A stretch of 64,000 nt of DNA from positions 1 through 64,000 of the forward strand of contig CAJPUR010000011.1 of assembly GCA_905381055.1 (NCBI GenBank), in the 5' to 3' direction. The notes below the pieces were generated by a model. The model was not told the DNA's origin, did no database searches, and saw only the letters and a list, made by a program, of their open reading frames with translations. This document shows positions 28,103 through 36,715 of this stretch, one piece after another. The position numbers and the translations under genes were made by a program. How positions within the stretch are numbered: position 1 is the first letter of the stretch; each line of letters opens with the position of its first letter. Source of the DNA: an uncultured Flavobacteriaceae bacterium (GTDB taxonomy: Bacteria > Bacteroidota > Bacteroidia > Flavobacteriales > Flavobacteriaceae).

Positions 28103-28566
28103 GATCTCCAAGTTTGACTTTTCATATTAATCACTGCCTTCACAATATCCTTTCTACTAATTTGACCTACAAGATTAGAGTTTTCAACAACAGGAAATCT
28201 TCTTCGACTTGTTTTGTGGAATAAGGATGCTGCCTCAAAAATACTAAATGATGACTGAATTGTTTGAACATTTTTATTCATGAAATGCCTTACAGTTTTA
28301 TCTAAAATAGGCATATTAAAATATCTACTATCAGATATCTCTTTCATTAAGTCAGCTTCCGAAATTATACCAATGATTGCTCCCCTTTTATCAACGACAG
28401 GGCCACCTGAAATTTTATGCCTTATAAATTTTCTCATTACTTCAAAAATTGAATCCTCAGGAGAAAAAACTACTAAATTTTTGGTCATAATATCTTTAAC
28501 AAACAAAGTCGAAACCTTTTTTTTAGATTCATTTTCCCTAACTCCTTGAAAACTTTTGACAGCCAT
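28099..28566 (-). CDS. CBS-domain pair protein
   Basis: A 155-residue cytoplasmic protein made almost only of two CBS domains (about residues 22-82 and 90-150). Motifs are [29 protein letters not shown], and [21 protein letters not shown]. Such Bateman modules bind adenosyl nucleotides and control partner proteins. The partner is not evident: the neighbours are metG (convergent) and an epimerase-like gene (divergent). The start ATG is followed by a short basic leader. Confidence 0.85.
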   Translation of the reverse strand: MAVKSFQGVRENESKKKVSTLFVKDIMTKNLVVFSPEDSIFEVMRKFIRHKISGGPVVDKRGAIIGIISEADLMKEISDSRYFNMPILDKTVRHFMNKNVQTIQSSFSIFEAASLFHKTSRRRFPVVENSNLVGQISRKDIVKAVINMKSQTWRS

Positions 28567-28658
28567 ATTTCTATATTTGATTTCTATCTAATATATAAAA
28601 AAATAAATAAATAATTTATAAATAACTAAAATTCAGTTAATTTCGAGTAAAATTTTAA

Positions 28659-29465
28659 ATGGAATCAATTGGTATTTTAGGTTGTGGATGGTTAGGTTTT
28701 CCATTAGCTAAATTTCTTAAGAAAAAAGAATACTCAGTAAAGGTAAGTTCAACAAGTAAAAATAAAAATTCTATTTTTAAAGAGTTTAAACTAGATCCAT
28801 TTGTAATTAAAATTCATGATAATAAAATAGAAGGGGATTTAGAATTTTTCAATAATTTAAAAATTCTAATTATTTCGTTCCCTCCAAATATAAAAAAGAA
28901 CGATAAATCTGAATTTGATAAAAAAATCAAATTGTGTCTAAAACAAATTCAAAAAAATAAAATTAAAAAAGTTTTATTTATTAGTAGTATTTCAGTTTAT
29001 CGACAATTGACTGGCGTAGTTAACGAAAATACTTATATTAAACCTACAAAAAATTTAAATAACCAATTAATTGATTCTGAAAAAATATTAATTGGTAATT
29101 CAAAATTCAAAACTACTATTCTTAGAATGGGAGGGTTAATAGGACCAGGAAGACATCCTGTTTATAGTTTAGTTAATAAAAAGAAAATATTAAACCCTGA
29201 GGGAAAAATTAATCTAATTCATTTAGATGATTGTATAAAAATTATTTATAATTTGATATTAAATTTTCCTAAGAATGAAATATTTAATTGTGTTGCTCCC
29301 TTTCATCCATCAAAGAAAGAATATTACTCTTCGATTGCTTTAGATAAAAAATTAAAATTACCCGATTTTGATTACTCTAAATCCATATCAAGAACTGTAT
29401 CATCAAAAAAAATCGTAAATTATTTGCACTATAATTTTACTAGAAAAAAACTTTTATTAAAATAA
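28659..29465 (+). CDS. NAD(P)-binding epimerase-like protein (YeeZ-type)
   Basis: A 268-residue Rossmann protein of the extended short-chain/NAD-dependent epimerase type. The dinucleotide motif is GILGCGWLGFPLA at the N-terminus, followed by VLFISSISVYR and ILRMGGLIGPGRHP. LIHLDDCIKII in the C-terminal half is typical of atypical SDRs. The usual YxxxK catalytic pair is not obvious, as in the YeeZ group. Substrate unknown. It stands alone, divergent from the CBS gene and convergent with a lipoprotein gene. Confidence 0.8.
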   Translation: MESIGILGCGWLGFPLAKFLKKKEYSVKVSSTSKNKNSIFKEFKLDPFVIKIHDNKIEGDLEFFNNLKILIISFPPNIKKNDKSEFDKKIKLCLKQIQKNKIKKVLFISSISVYRQLTGVVNENTYIKPTKNLNNQLIDSEKILIGNSKFKTTILRMGGLIGPGRHPVYSLVNKKKILNPEGKINLIHLDDCIKIIYNLILNFPKNEIFNCVAPFHPSKKEYYSSIALDKKLKLPDFDYSKSISRTVSSKKIVNYLHYNFTRKKLLLK

Positions 29466-29476
29466 GTGCTTATAAC

Positions 29477-29977
29477 TTAAATTTTTTCATTAGTTATTGT
29501 TTCATATACCATTTTTAAAAAGGCATTGTAAGAAATAAACATTTCTTCCATGGCAATATTCAACTTATTAATTTCATTTTTAGAACTATGAAATTTACAA
29601 ATTAAAATATTGGTCTTTACTACTTTTAATCTGCTTTTAACTTGAGGTATATCAATAATATTGGGAAATTCTGAATCAAGCAATTCGTCTGACTTAACTA
29701 TTGCATCCATTAAAAAAACTTCAATCCCATTGATATCTAATTTTTTTAAATTTAATATTGTTTTTGAAAATGAATTAAATTTTTTAAAATTGATAAAAAT
29801 ACTGTCAATCTTTTTCTCTGCTGGGATTTTAAAAAATTCAAAATCTTTAATCAACAATGAATCAAATTGACTTTTTTTATTAATTTTAGAAGAAGCATTC
29901 TTATTAATCAATTGCTTTTCACTGCACCCAATTATTATAAGAATAAATAAAATATTGAAGAGATTATTTTTTTTCAT
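29477..29977 (-). CDS. Hypothetical lipoprotein downstream of the carotenoid gene
   Basis: A 166-residue protein with a lipoprotein signal (IIGC, Cys18). The mature part is rich in Lys, Ile and Asn and probably all-helical; there are no recognisable motifs. Its start overlaps the stop of the CruF-like gene by 4 bp (ATGA on the minus strand), so the two are translationally coupled. I do not recognise the family. Confidence 0.6.
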   Translation of the reverse strand: MKKNNLFNILFILIIIGCSEKQLINKNASSKINKKSQFDSLLIKDFEFFKIPAEKKIDSIFINFKKFNSFSKTILNLKKLDINGIEVFLMDAIVKSDELLDSEFPNIIDIPQVKSRLKVVKTNILICKFHSSKNEINKLNIAMEEMFISYNAFLKMVYETITNEKI

Positions 29978-30627
29978 CCTATTGCACTTTCTAAATCTTT
30001 AATTTTCAATAATAAAATCATAAAAAATACCAATTGTAAAATAAATAAATGGTGAGTAAAATAAGAATTAATTTCAATTTTCCAATAATGATAAAAAAAA
30101 TGAATAGGAAGAGAAACTATAAACCACCCAAAATAATTTTGAAGTGGGGCAACATTATTATCAAAGCTCCAAAAGTCTAAAATAGGAGCGACTGGTTCAA
30201 TTAATAAATCTAGTATCAGAGCCAACGCTATTCCAATTAAAATTTTCAACCAAAAATTATTACTAAATTTATTTGAAATTGAAGCAGAACATATAGATAC
30301 AATTGACCAATTTGCGGCAATTAAAATAGGAACCCCCTGAAATTTAATCCCTAGAGAATTACCATAACTATAATTACCAAAAATTAAACCATGATTAGCA
30401 CCCAAATACTCTGAAAAAAAACCAATTAAAAAACTTAAAACAAGAATATATAAAAATCTTGGGGTTTGCCAGCAGACAATTATCAGTAAAAGAAAACTAA
30501 TTAATAAATTTATTGGAGTTGCTGATAAGAACCACTTCGAATCAAAATATAAAATACCTACAACTCCTGTTAAATGAAAAAGCCAAATTACAAAGATTGA
30601 TAAATTTATAATCGATACCTTTACCAT
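29974..30627 (-). CDS. Carotenoid biosynthesis membrane protein (CruF-like)
   Basis: A 217-residue protein with six to seven hydrophobic helices. The family pattern seen in CruF/DUF422 carotenoid 1,2-hydratases is present: EYLGANHGLIFGNYSYG, followed by GVPILIAANWS, LILDLLIEPVAP and a WFIVSLPIHF segment. In related bacteria the enzyme hydrates the psi-end of an acyclic or monocyclic carotenoid, giving a tertiary 1'-hydroxyl (myxol/saproxanthin type pigments). A phytoene desaturase gene lies about 1 kb away on the other strand, which supports a carotenoid role. It is coupled to a lipoprotein gene at its 3' end. Confidence 0.82.
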   Translation of the reverse strand: MVKVSIINLSIFVIWLFHLTGVVGILYFDSKWFLSATPINLLISFLLLIIVCWQTPRFLYILVLSFLIGFFSEYLGANHGLIFGNYSYGNSLGIKFQGVPILIAANWSIVSICSASISNKFSNNFWLKILIGIALALILDLLIEPVAPILDFWSFDNNVAPLQNYFGWFIVSLPIHFFYHYWKIEINSYFTHHLFILQLVFFMILLLKIKDLESAIG

Positions 30628-30755
30628 TGAGAATTATTTATTAAAATAAAATTAATTCATTTAAACGTTAAACCTAATTTTAATAAAAATAATTTAAAAG
30701 GTTAATTAATTTATGACAATTATTCTCAAATTTATTAATTTTAAAAAAAAATGAG

Positions 30756-30845
30756 ATGACTCCAACCTTTGTAGCAAATACTGTAATTATTACTACCATT
30801 ATTGTAATAATTTTTATTGTTAGAGACCTTTATAAAAATAAATGA
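30756..30845 (+). CDS. 29-aa single-helix membrane peptide coupled to the K+ channel gene
   Basis: An ORF of 29 codons begins with ATG 11 bp after a poly-A run and ends TGA at 30843-30845, overlapping the channel start (ATG at 30842) by 4 bp. The product is a short polar N-terminus (MTPTFVAN), one hydrophobic stretch of about 16 residues (VIITTIIVIIFIV) and a charged tail RDLYKNK. It looks like a single-pass peptide with a positive-inside C-terminus. Two bases before it, ATG AGA TGA forms a two-codon ORF whose stop overlaps this start. The tight coupling suggests an accessory peptide of the channel or a translation-control leader. No homologue is known to me. Confidence 0.5.
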   Translation: MTPTFVANTVIITTIIVIIFIVRDLYKNK

Positions 30846-31537
30846 AAGTCCATAAATTTATTGACCAATTTATTCTTGTTTTAATTGTATTAAATGTTAT
30901 TGCAATGGTTTTAGAATCTCACCAAAGTTTAAGAATTAGACATCAAACTTTTTTTAATACATTTGAATTGGTTTCTATTTCAATCTTCTCTGTAGAATAT
31001 GTTTATAGAATTTTACATAATTTTAATAAAAAAAGGATTAAAGGCCTATTTTCTTATGTTTTCAGTTTTTTTGGTATAATTGATTTAATTTCTATTTTAC
31101 CTTTTTACCTTGGTAATTTAATGCCACTTGATGGTCGATTTATTAGAATATTAAGGCTATTTAGAATTGTAAGGATATTTAAATTAGGAAGAAACAATCC
31201 TTCATTAAGGTTATTTGGTAAAGCAATTTATGCTGTTAAAAGTGAACTTTATTTTACATTATTTTTAGCAACATTATTGATACTATTTTCAGCCTCAGCT
31301 ATATATTATTTGGAAAACGATGCGCAACCCGAAAAATATTCAAGTATAACTGAATCAATATGGTGGGCTACAATATCATTAACTACAGTTGGCTATGGAG
31401 ATGTATATCCTGTGACTCTTGGTGGAAAGATTTTTGCAACTTTAATTTCATTAGTTGGTATTGGAATAGTAGCAATACCAACCGGAATAATTAGCGCTTC
31501 TTTTGTAGAGCAAATTAACAAGAAGAAAAAAAAATAA
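30842..31537 (+). CDS. Voltage-gated potassium channel
   Basis: A 231-residue six-helix ion channel (S1-S6) of the bacterial Kv type. S4 is clear: arginines every third residue from Arg99 to Arg117 (GRFIRILRLFRIVRIFKLGR). The pore carries the K+ selectivity filter TVGYGD (182-187) after the pore helix ESIWWATISLT. S6 (GIGIVAIPTGIISASF) ends in a short KKKKK tail without an RCK/TrkA-N domain, so gating is probably by voltage alone. Its start overlaps the stop of the 29-residue membrane peptide. It probably assembles as a tetramer in the inner membrane. Confidence 0.95.
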   Translation: MKVHKFIDQFILVLIVLNVIAMVLESHQSLRIRHQTFFNTFELVSISIFSVEYVYRILHNFNKKRIKGLFSYVFSFFGIIDLISILPFYLGNLMPLDGRFIRILRLFRIVRIFKLGRNNPSLRLFGKAIYAVKSELYFTLFLATLLILFSASAIYYLENDAQPEKYSSITESIWWATISLTTVGYGDVYPVTLGGKIFATLISLVGIGIVAIPTGIISASFVEQINKKKKK

Positions 31538-31579
31538 AAATAAACTCTGAATTCTATATTTACATAAATCAGACAGATA

Positions 31580-33052
31580 ATGAAAAAGAAAGTTGTAATA
31601 ATTGGATCAGGATTTTCATCTCTTTCTGCATCATGCTATTTAGCAAAATATGGATTCGAGGTAACCGTCTTTGAAAAGAATGAAACTTTTGGAGGTAGAG
31701 CTAGTCAATATAAAAAAGATGGTTTTACTTTTGATATTGGTCCTTCCTGGTATTGGATGCCTGACGTTTTTGAAAAATTTTTTAATGATTTTAATAAAGT
31801 TGTCTCTGATTATTATTTTTTAAAAAAATTAGATCCTGCATATGAAGTTTACTTCTCAGACGGAAAAAGTATTAAAATAGGAGATACACTCGAAAAAATT
31901 TATTCCGCATTTGAAAAAGAAGAAAAAGGGAGTTCAACTAAACTTAAAAGATTCATTAAAAATGCTGAAGAAAACTATAATATCGCTGTAAAAGATTTAG
32001 TATACAATATGCCTGGCATTTCTCCTCTAGAATTAGTCACTCTTGATACCATTAAAAAAATAGGTTATTTTCTGAGTACTATCAAAAAAGAAGTAAATCG
32101 AGAGTTTAATAATCCAAAATTATCTCAAATACTCCAGTTTCCAGTTCTCTTCCTTGGTGCAAAACCCGGTGCTACTCCAGCATTTTATAACTTTATGAAT
32201 TTTGCAGATTTTGGTCTTGGAACATGGCATCCAAACAAAGGAATGTATAGTGTAGTTAAGGGGATTGTTGATTTAGCAATAGAACTTGGAGTTAAATTTC
32301 ATAATAATAAAAACGTTGAAAAAATTATTGTTGAAAATAGTAAGATCAAAGGTGTTAAAGCTAATGGGAAAATTTATAATTTTGATATTGTTCTTTCTGG
32401 GGCTGACTATAATCACAGCGAAAAACTTCTTGATAAAAAATATAGAGTTTATTCTGAAAAATTTTGGTCTAAAAAAGTATTTGCTCCTTCTAGTCTTTTA
32501 TTTTTTGTTGGAATAAATAAAAAAGTTAAAAATGTTTCACATCATACTTTATTTTTTGATGTGAATTTTGATAAACATGCAAACAGTATTTACGACACCC
32601 CCGAATGGCCAAAAGAACCTCTATTCTATGGAAACTTCCCTTCGATCACTGATAAAACTATGGCTCCAAAAGGGAAAGAGTCCTGTTTTTTCTTGATCCC
32701 AATTGCTTCAGGGATTGAAGATAACAAAGAAATAAGAGAAAAATATTTTAAAATTATAATCGAAAGATTAGAAAAATTAACTGGGCAGTCCCTGAAAAAT
32801 GATATCCTTTTCAATAAATCATATTGTTTGAATGATTTTGTTAAAGATTATAACTCTTACAAGGGTAATGCCTATGGACTAGCAAATACTTTAATGCAAA
32901 CTGCTTTTCTAAGACCTAAACTAATAAGTAAAAAAGTCAAAAATCTTTTTTTTTCTGGACAATTAACAGTTCCAGGGCCAGGAGTACCACCAGCACTTAT
33001 TTCAGGTAAATTAGTGTCTGAAATTATTAAAAACCATAATCCTGAGGTCTAA
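31580..33052 (+). CDS. crtI: Phytoene desaturase
   Basis: A 490-residue FAD-dependent amine-oxidase-fold enzyme that converts phytoene to lycopene by successive desaturations. The FAD-binding motif VIIGSGFSSLSAS lies at the N-terminus with GGRAS following. The segment FDIGPSWYWMPDVFEKFF is characteristic of flavobacterial CrtI and separates it from CrtD-type hydroxycarotenoid desaturases. The C-terminal bacterial-type signature LFFSGQLTVPGPGVPPALISG is intact. No phytoene synthase (crtB) or cyclase is adjacent, although crtB commonly follows crtI. The 3' end overlaps the convergent unknown gene by 26 bp. Confidence 0.94.
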   Translation: MKKKVVIIGSGFSSLSASCYLAKYGFEVTVFEKNETFGGRASQYKKDGFTFDIGPSWYWMPDVFEKFFNDFNKVVSDYYFLKKLDPAYEVYFSDGKSIKIGDTLEKIYSAFEKEEKGSSTKLKRFIKNAEENYNIAVKDLVYNMPGISPLELVTLDTIKKIGYFLSTIKKEVNREFNNPKLSQILQFPVLFLGAKPGATPAFYNFMNFADFGLGTWHPNKGMYSVVKGIVDLAIELGVKFHNNKNVEKIIVENSKIKGVKANGKIYNFDIVLSGADYNHSEKLLDKKYRVYSEKFWSKKVFAPSSLLFFVGINKKVKNVSHHTLFFDVNFDKHANSIYDTPEWPKEPLFYGNFPSITDKTMAPKGKESCFFLIPIASGIEDNKEIREKYFKIIIERLEKLTGQSLKNDILFNKSYCLNDFVKDYNSYKGNAYGLANTLMQTAFLRPKLISKKVKNLFFSGQLTVPGPGVPPALISGKLVSEIIKNHNPEV

Positions 33053-33881
33053 AAACCCAATAAACTATTGTAAGTTCTTTTTCTTTGTCTACAACTACAG
33101 AATCAATATATGATATATTTTCATCAAGAGTTTTGGCATAATCATCCAGTTGACCCATAATTTGATCCCATAATTCAATCCTTTTAAGTAGATTATATTT
33201 AACGTACTTGTCTTTTTGAACATATTCCCTGTTGTCTATCCAAAATTGAGATTTTTCAGTTTCAATCCTTTTTATATCAAAAACCCACCTATTTTTAATT
33301 CTATTCTCAAAATCAGCAATATATGTTTTTTCCTCTTGAGCAGTATTTTCAATTATATATTTTAAATCAGTACCATCATAAGTTTTGTTAACTCTCCTAC
33401 CTAATTCTGGTCCTAAAAAACGAAAAGTCCCATCAAGCTTAATTGCATCATAAACAACTCTTGGAGGGTCAAATGGATCTCTTTGAGTATAAAAAGTTAA
33501 TGGAGCATATCTTCCGTCTTCATCAAAAACAACAAAAATACTATCATTATCCACTTCCCACCTTAAATATTGTTTTTTATACATGTCACTTACCCATTCC
33601 ACCTGATCTAAATATTCCATTGTATAAGTCTTCATACTATTTAACTCATCTCTTAATCCTTCCAAATTTTCAATATTTTTAGATCTATCCTCAAAGTTGG
33701 CTCCTTTTTGTTCAACTCCAAATGAAACAAGAACACCAAAAAAAACAATGAAAAAGTTTACTATCCCCTCTTTTAATCTATCATAAAAATCTTTCCATGA
33801 AAATCTATCCCCTAAAGTTATTAATCTTAAAAACCAATTTAACTTTTCGGCTTTGACTCCCCTTTCTTTTTTATCTGGCAT
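33027..33881 (-). CDS. Unknown single-pass membrane protein (284 aa)
   Basis: A 284-residue protein with a basic N-terminus, one membrane helix at about residues 38-55 (GIVNFFIVFFGVLVSFGVEQ) and a large, charged, mostly helical C-terminal part. The helix followed by an E/R/N-rich start of a long helix and an LRDEL stretch recalls a family of Bacteroidetes unknowns (DUF6090-like). I am not certain of that. The C-terminal part should lie in the periplasm if the basic end stays inside. It overlaps crtI tail-to-tail by 26 bp and starts 34 bp upstream of nothing else on its strand; addB follows at 33916 to the right. Function unknown. Confidence 0.6.
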   Translation of the reverse strand: MPDKKERGVKAEKLNWFLRLITLGDRFSWKDFYDRLKEGIVNFFIVFFGVLVSFGVEQKGANFEDRSKNIENLEGLRDELNSMKTYTMEYLDQVEWVSDMYKKQYLRWEVDNDSIFVVFDEDGRYAPLTFYTQRDPFDPPRVVYDAIKLDGTFRFLGPELGRRVNKTYDGTDLKYIIENTAQEEKTYIADFENRIKNRWVFDIKRIETEKSQFWIDNREYVQKDKYVKYNLLKRIELWDQIMGQLDDYAKTLDENISYIDSVVVDKEKELTIVYWVFRPQDYGF

Positions 33882-33915
33882 AACAAAGTTTTACTCCACA
33901 AAATTATTATTTTTA

Positions 33916-36609
33916 TTAAATAAAGGGTCTATTTAAGTCAAAAAGTTCAGTCAGTACTTTTTTTAAAAATTCTTCAAACCCTTTTAAAATATAACTCTTT
34001 GAAAAATTTTTTTCTTGATTTTCCATAATAAATTTTAATTCTTTAAATGGATCTTTTTGATCTCTTAATGAAATTATTCCAGCTTTAACATTTAAGCCTT
34101 GCTGAAATAAACCTTTACTAACTAAAGAATATAATAATAATTGAAACATAGGAGCCATATGAAAATTTTCTCGTAATTGATCAAAATTTTTCAAAACCAT
34201 ATTTTGTGATTTAACCAATCCAGTTTTATAATCAATTATCCGTAGTTCTCCATCGAATATGTCAATTCTATCTATTTTACCAACTAATCTAACTTGTGGT
34301 AAAGATTCTGAAATTTTTAAATCATAATCGAATGATTTTTCGATTTCTATTATCTTAATTTTATGACCAGAATTAATTAAAATTAGTTCATTTTTGAGAT
34401 GATCTTTAACTAATTTTTGTAATGTTTTAATTACTAATATATTTTGGCCATTATTATTATTAGAAATATCAGTAATTTTTTTTAATAAAGTAGATTCTAC
34501 TTTTAACATCATACTTTTAATATTTTCAATCTTTAACTGTTTTTTTAAATAAGGGCGATATAAATCTTCTAAAGTATTATGAACTATATTACCCTTATCA
34601 ATTGCATTGATTGATTGTTCAAATTTATCTGAAGCCTTAATTTTTAAAATTCTTTCATAATAAAAATTTATTGGATCATACAAATATTGGGAAATAGATG
34701 AAACTGAAAATCCTTTTTTAGAGATTTGTTTTAAGGAATTTAAAATTTCTTTTGACTTTTTAATTTCCTTTTTAAATTCATTATGGAAATTAACTTTTGG
34801 AGATTTCTCATCTTTAATTAATCTGTGAGATTCAAGCCCATCATGCTCTAATTGGTATAGGAAACGACTTTTTTCACCGCCTTTAATTCCAATATTATTT
34901 GAATTAAAAGTCAAAATAATATTTTTTGCTCTATGGAGTAAACGATAGAAATGATAAGTATAAATTAAATCATTTTCATAAAAAGTAGGTATTTTATAAT
35001 ATTTTTTTAACTCATAAGGTATGAAGCTAAATTCATTTTTACCTACAGGTAAAATCCCTTCATTAAGATTTGTTATTATGACATTTTCAAAATCTAAAAC
35101 TCTTGTCTCAAGTAATCCCATTATTTGAATTCCATTAAAACCCGAGCCTTTAATGTGAATTTTTGAATCAGACAACAAATCTTCAAAAAAATATTTAAAA
35201 GCTATAATTGATTCTAATTTATTATTTATTTTAAATAAATTCTTTAATCTATCAAAAATTGACTCTAACTCGTAGAGATGTGAAAAATTAGAATTGATTA
35301 GAGAAGAAACTAGATTAATTATTTTTAAACACCTTTGAATAAATAAATTTGATTTTTCAAATGGCATGAACAACAGACATGAAATAAAATACTCTTTTTC
35401 AGTACTTTCTAAAAGTAATTTCTTAAAATTTACAAATTCATTATTATTTTTTTTAATATCATCAATAAGTTTTTCATAATAATTAGAATTTTTCTTAAAT
35501 ATTTGTTTGATCAAGTTAGATTTTAATAGATCTATAGTATTAGAAAAATAATAAGTACCATTTTTGAAACTTGACTGAAAATTTATGAAAGTCTGAAAAA
35601 AAATCACTAATGGAGTCTTAGAAAAAGGTATGCCCATCGAGACATTTATCTCATTATCATTTATGTTTAATCCAGAAAGTAAAGGGACTAGAAGATTTTG
35701 ATTACCTAAAACAATAACAGTATCTGATATTTTTTTTTTATAATTTTCCGATATTTTTTTACCGATGAATTTTACTTGAGCTATATCTTGAGGTAAACCT
35801 ACTATATTAATTTTTTTTTGATTACTATAATTGTTTGAAAAAAAGTCATACCCATTTTCCCTATAATATTTCCAATTTTTCAAATAAGATTTAATAAAAT
35901 AAGATGAAGAATGATTTTTGTCCTCATAAAAATAACTGTCTATGTCCCAATATATTTCACATTTTTTTGACTCAAGAAATTCTTGGAAAATTATATTTTC
36001 AGCTTCATTTAAATAATTGAAACCAATAAAAAAGTGGATCATTTCAGTTGATTCCAGATATATACTTAAATCATTTATAACTTCTCTATATAAAAATCCA
36101 ATACTCCCAAAACCAATTTCTTTATATTTTCTGTTTAAAACATTATAATATTTTGGTAATCTTTTCCAAAAATTTTCAGAAAATTTTTTATTTAAGTGAT
36201 TTTCCTTATCCCAATTTCCTAGCTCTTCAAATGAAACTAGACTATTAAATATTTCATCTGAATTAATTAAGTTTAAATCAATATCATCGAAATCCTTCAA
36301 TAAAAATGGAGCCCATGAAATAAAGTTTTCAAAAGAATCAAGTTCATCAAAAGGTGTATTTAATTTGTATATGTTATAAAATTCGAAAACCAATCTTTGT
36401 TTTGAAATCTTTAACTTACCTGAAAGTTTTATTATAAAATCTTCTATACTTAATATCTCTGGAAGAATTGAAGGCTTTTTTAATTGCTTGGATATTACAT
36501 CAGAAATATATAACCCTGCCCTTTTATTAGGAAGAATTAAAATAGTATCTTCTAGCAAATAATTTGATTTAATTATTTTTTTTGATACCTCCTTTAAAAA
36601 AGTTTCCAA
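33916..36609 (-). CDS. addB: AddB-like PD-(D/E)XK nuclease/helicase subunit
   Basis: An 897-residue protein, TTG start (the only possible one: a stop lies two codons upstream). It begins like Bacteroidetes AddB/RexB proteins (ILPNKRAGLYISDVI) and lacks a Walker A motif, as expected for the inactive helicase fold of this subunit. The C-terminal RecB-type nuclease domain is intact: GNIVHNTLEDLY and the catalytic LRIIDYKTG near residue 792. Cysteines that form the Fe-S staple in B. subtilis AddB are absent in the corresponding region (YLYDPINFYYERIL). With the AddA-like protein at 38137 it should form the end-resecting helicase-nuclease for double-strand break repair. OmpA sits between them. Confidence 0.85.
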   Translation of the reverse strand: METFLKEVSKKIIKSNYLLEDTILILPNKRAGLYISDVISKQLKKPSILPEILSIEDFIIKLSGKLKISKQRLVFEFYNIYKLNTPFDELDSFENFISWAPFLLKDFDDIDLNLINSDEIFNSLVSFEELGNWDKENHLNKKFSENFWKRLPKYYNVLNRKYKEIGFGSIGFLYREVINDLSIYLESTEMIHFFIGFNYLNEAENIIFQEFLESKKCEIYWDIDSYFYEDKNHSSSYFIKSYLKNWKYYRENGYDFFSNNYSNQKKINIVGLPQDIAQVKFIGKKISENYKKKISDTVIVLGNQNLLVPLLSGLNINDNEINVSMGIPFSKTPLVIFFQTFINFQSSFKNGTYYFSNTIDLLKSNLIKQIFKKNSNYYEKLIDDIKKNNNEFVNFKKLLLESTEKEYFISCLLFMPFEKSNLFIQRCLKIINLVSSLINSNFSHLYELESIFDRLKNLFKINNKLESIIAFKYFFEDLLSDSKIHIKGSGFNGIQIMGLLETRVLDFENVIITNLNEGILPVGKNEFSFIPYELKKYYKIPTFYENDLIYTYHFYRLLHRAKNIILTFNSNNIGIKGGEKSRFLYQLEHDGLESHRLIKDEKSPKVNFHNEFKKEIKKSKEILNSLKQISKKGFSVSSISQYLYDPINFYYERILKIKASDKFEQSINAIDKGNIVHNTLEDLYRPYLKKQLKIENIKSMMLKVESTLLKKITDISNNNNGQNILVIKTLQKLVKDHLKNELILINSGHKIKIIEIEKSFDYDLKISESLPQVRLVGKIDRIDIFDGELRIIDYKTGLVKSQNMVLKNFDQLRENFHMAPMFQLLLYSLVSKGLFQQGLNVKAGIISLRDQKDPFKELKFIMENQEKNFSKSYILKGFEEFLKKVLTELFDLNRPFI

Positions 36610-36681
36610 ACTTTATGGTTTCATTAGTTCAAAAATAAATGTATAGAAAAAGATTAAATTCAAATAAAAAGAATTTTAATA

Positions 36682-36707
36682 AAAAAGCACCTAAAAAGGT
36701 GCTTTTT
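36682..36707 (-). terminator. Rho-independent terminator after ompA
   Basis: An 11-bp stem, AAAAAGCACCT (36682-36692) and AGGTGCTTTTT (36697-36707), with a 4-nt loop and A/T tracts on both sides. It stands 9 bp after the ompA stop on the minus strand, and separates it from the TTG start of addB. Confidence 0.85.
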
Positions 36708-36715
36708 ATCAAACT

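Noticed and set aside
31580-33052. Desaturase as CrtD (hydroxycarotenoid desaturase) because of nearby CruF
   Set aside because: The GPSWYWMPDVFEKFF segment is that of flavobacterial phytoene desaturase.
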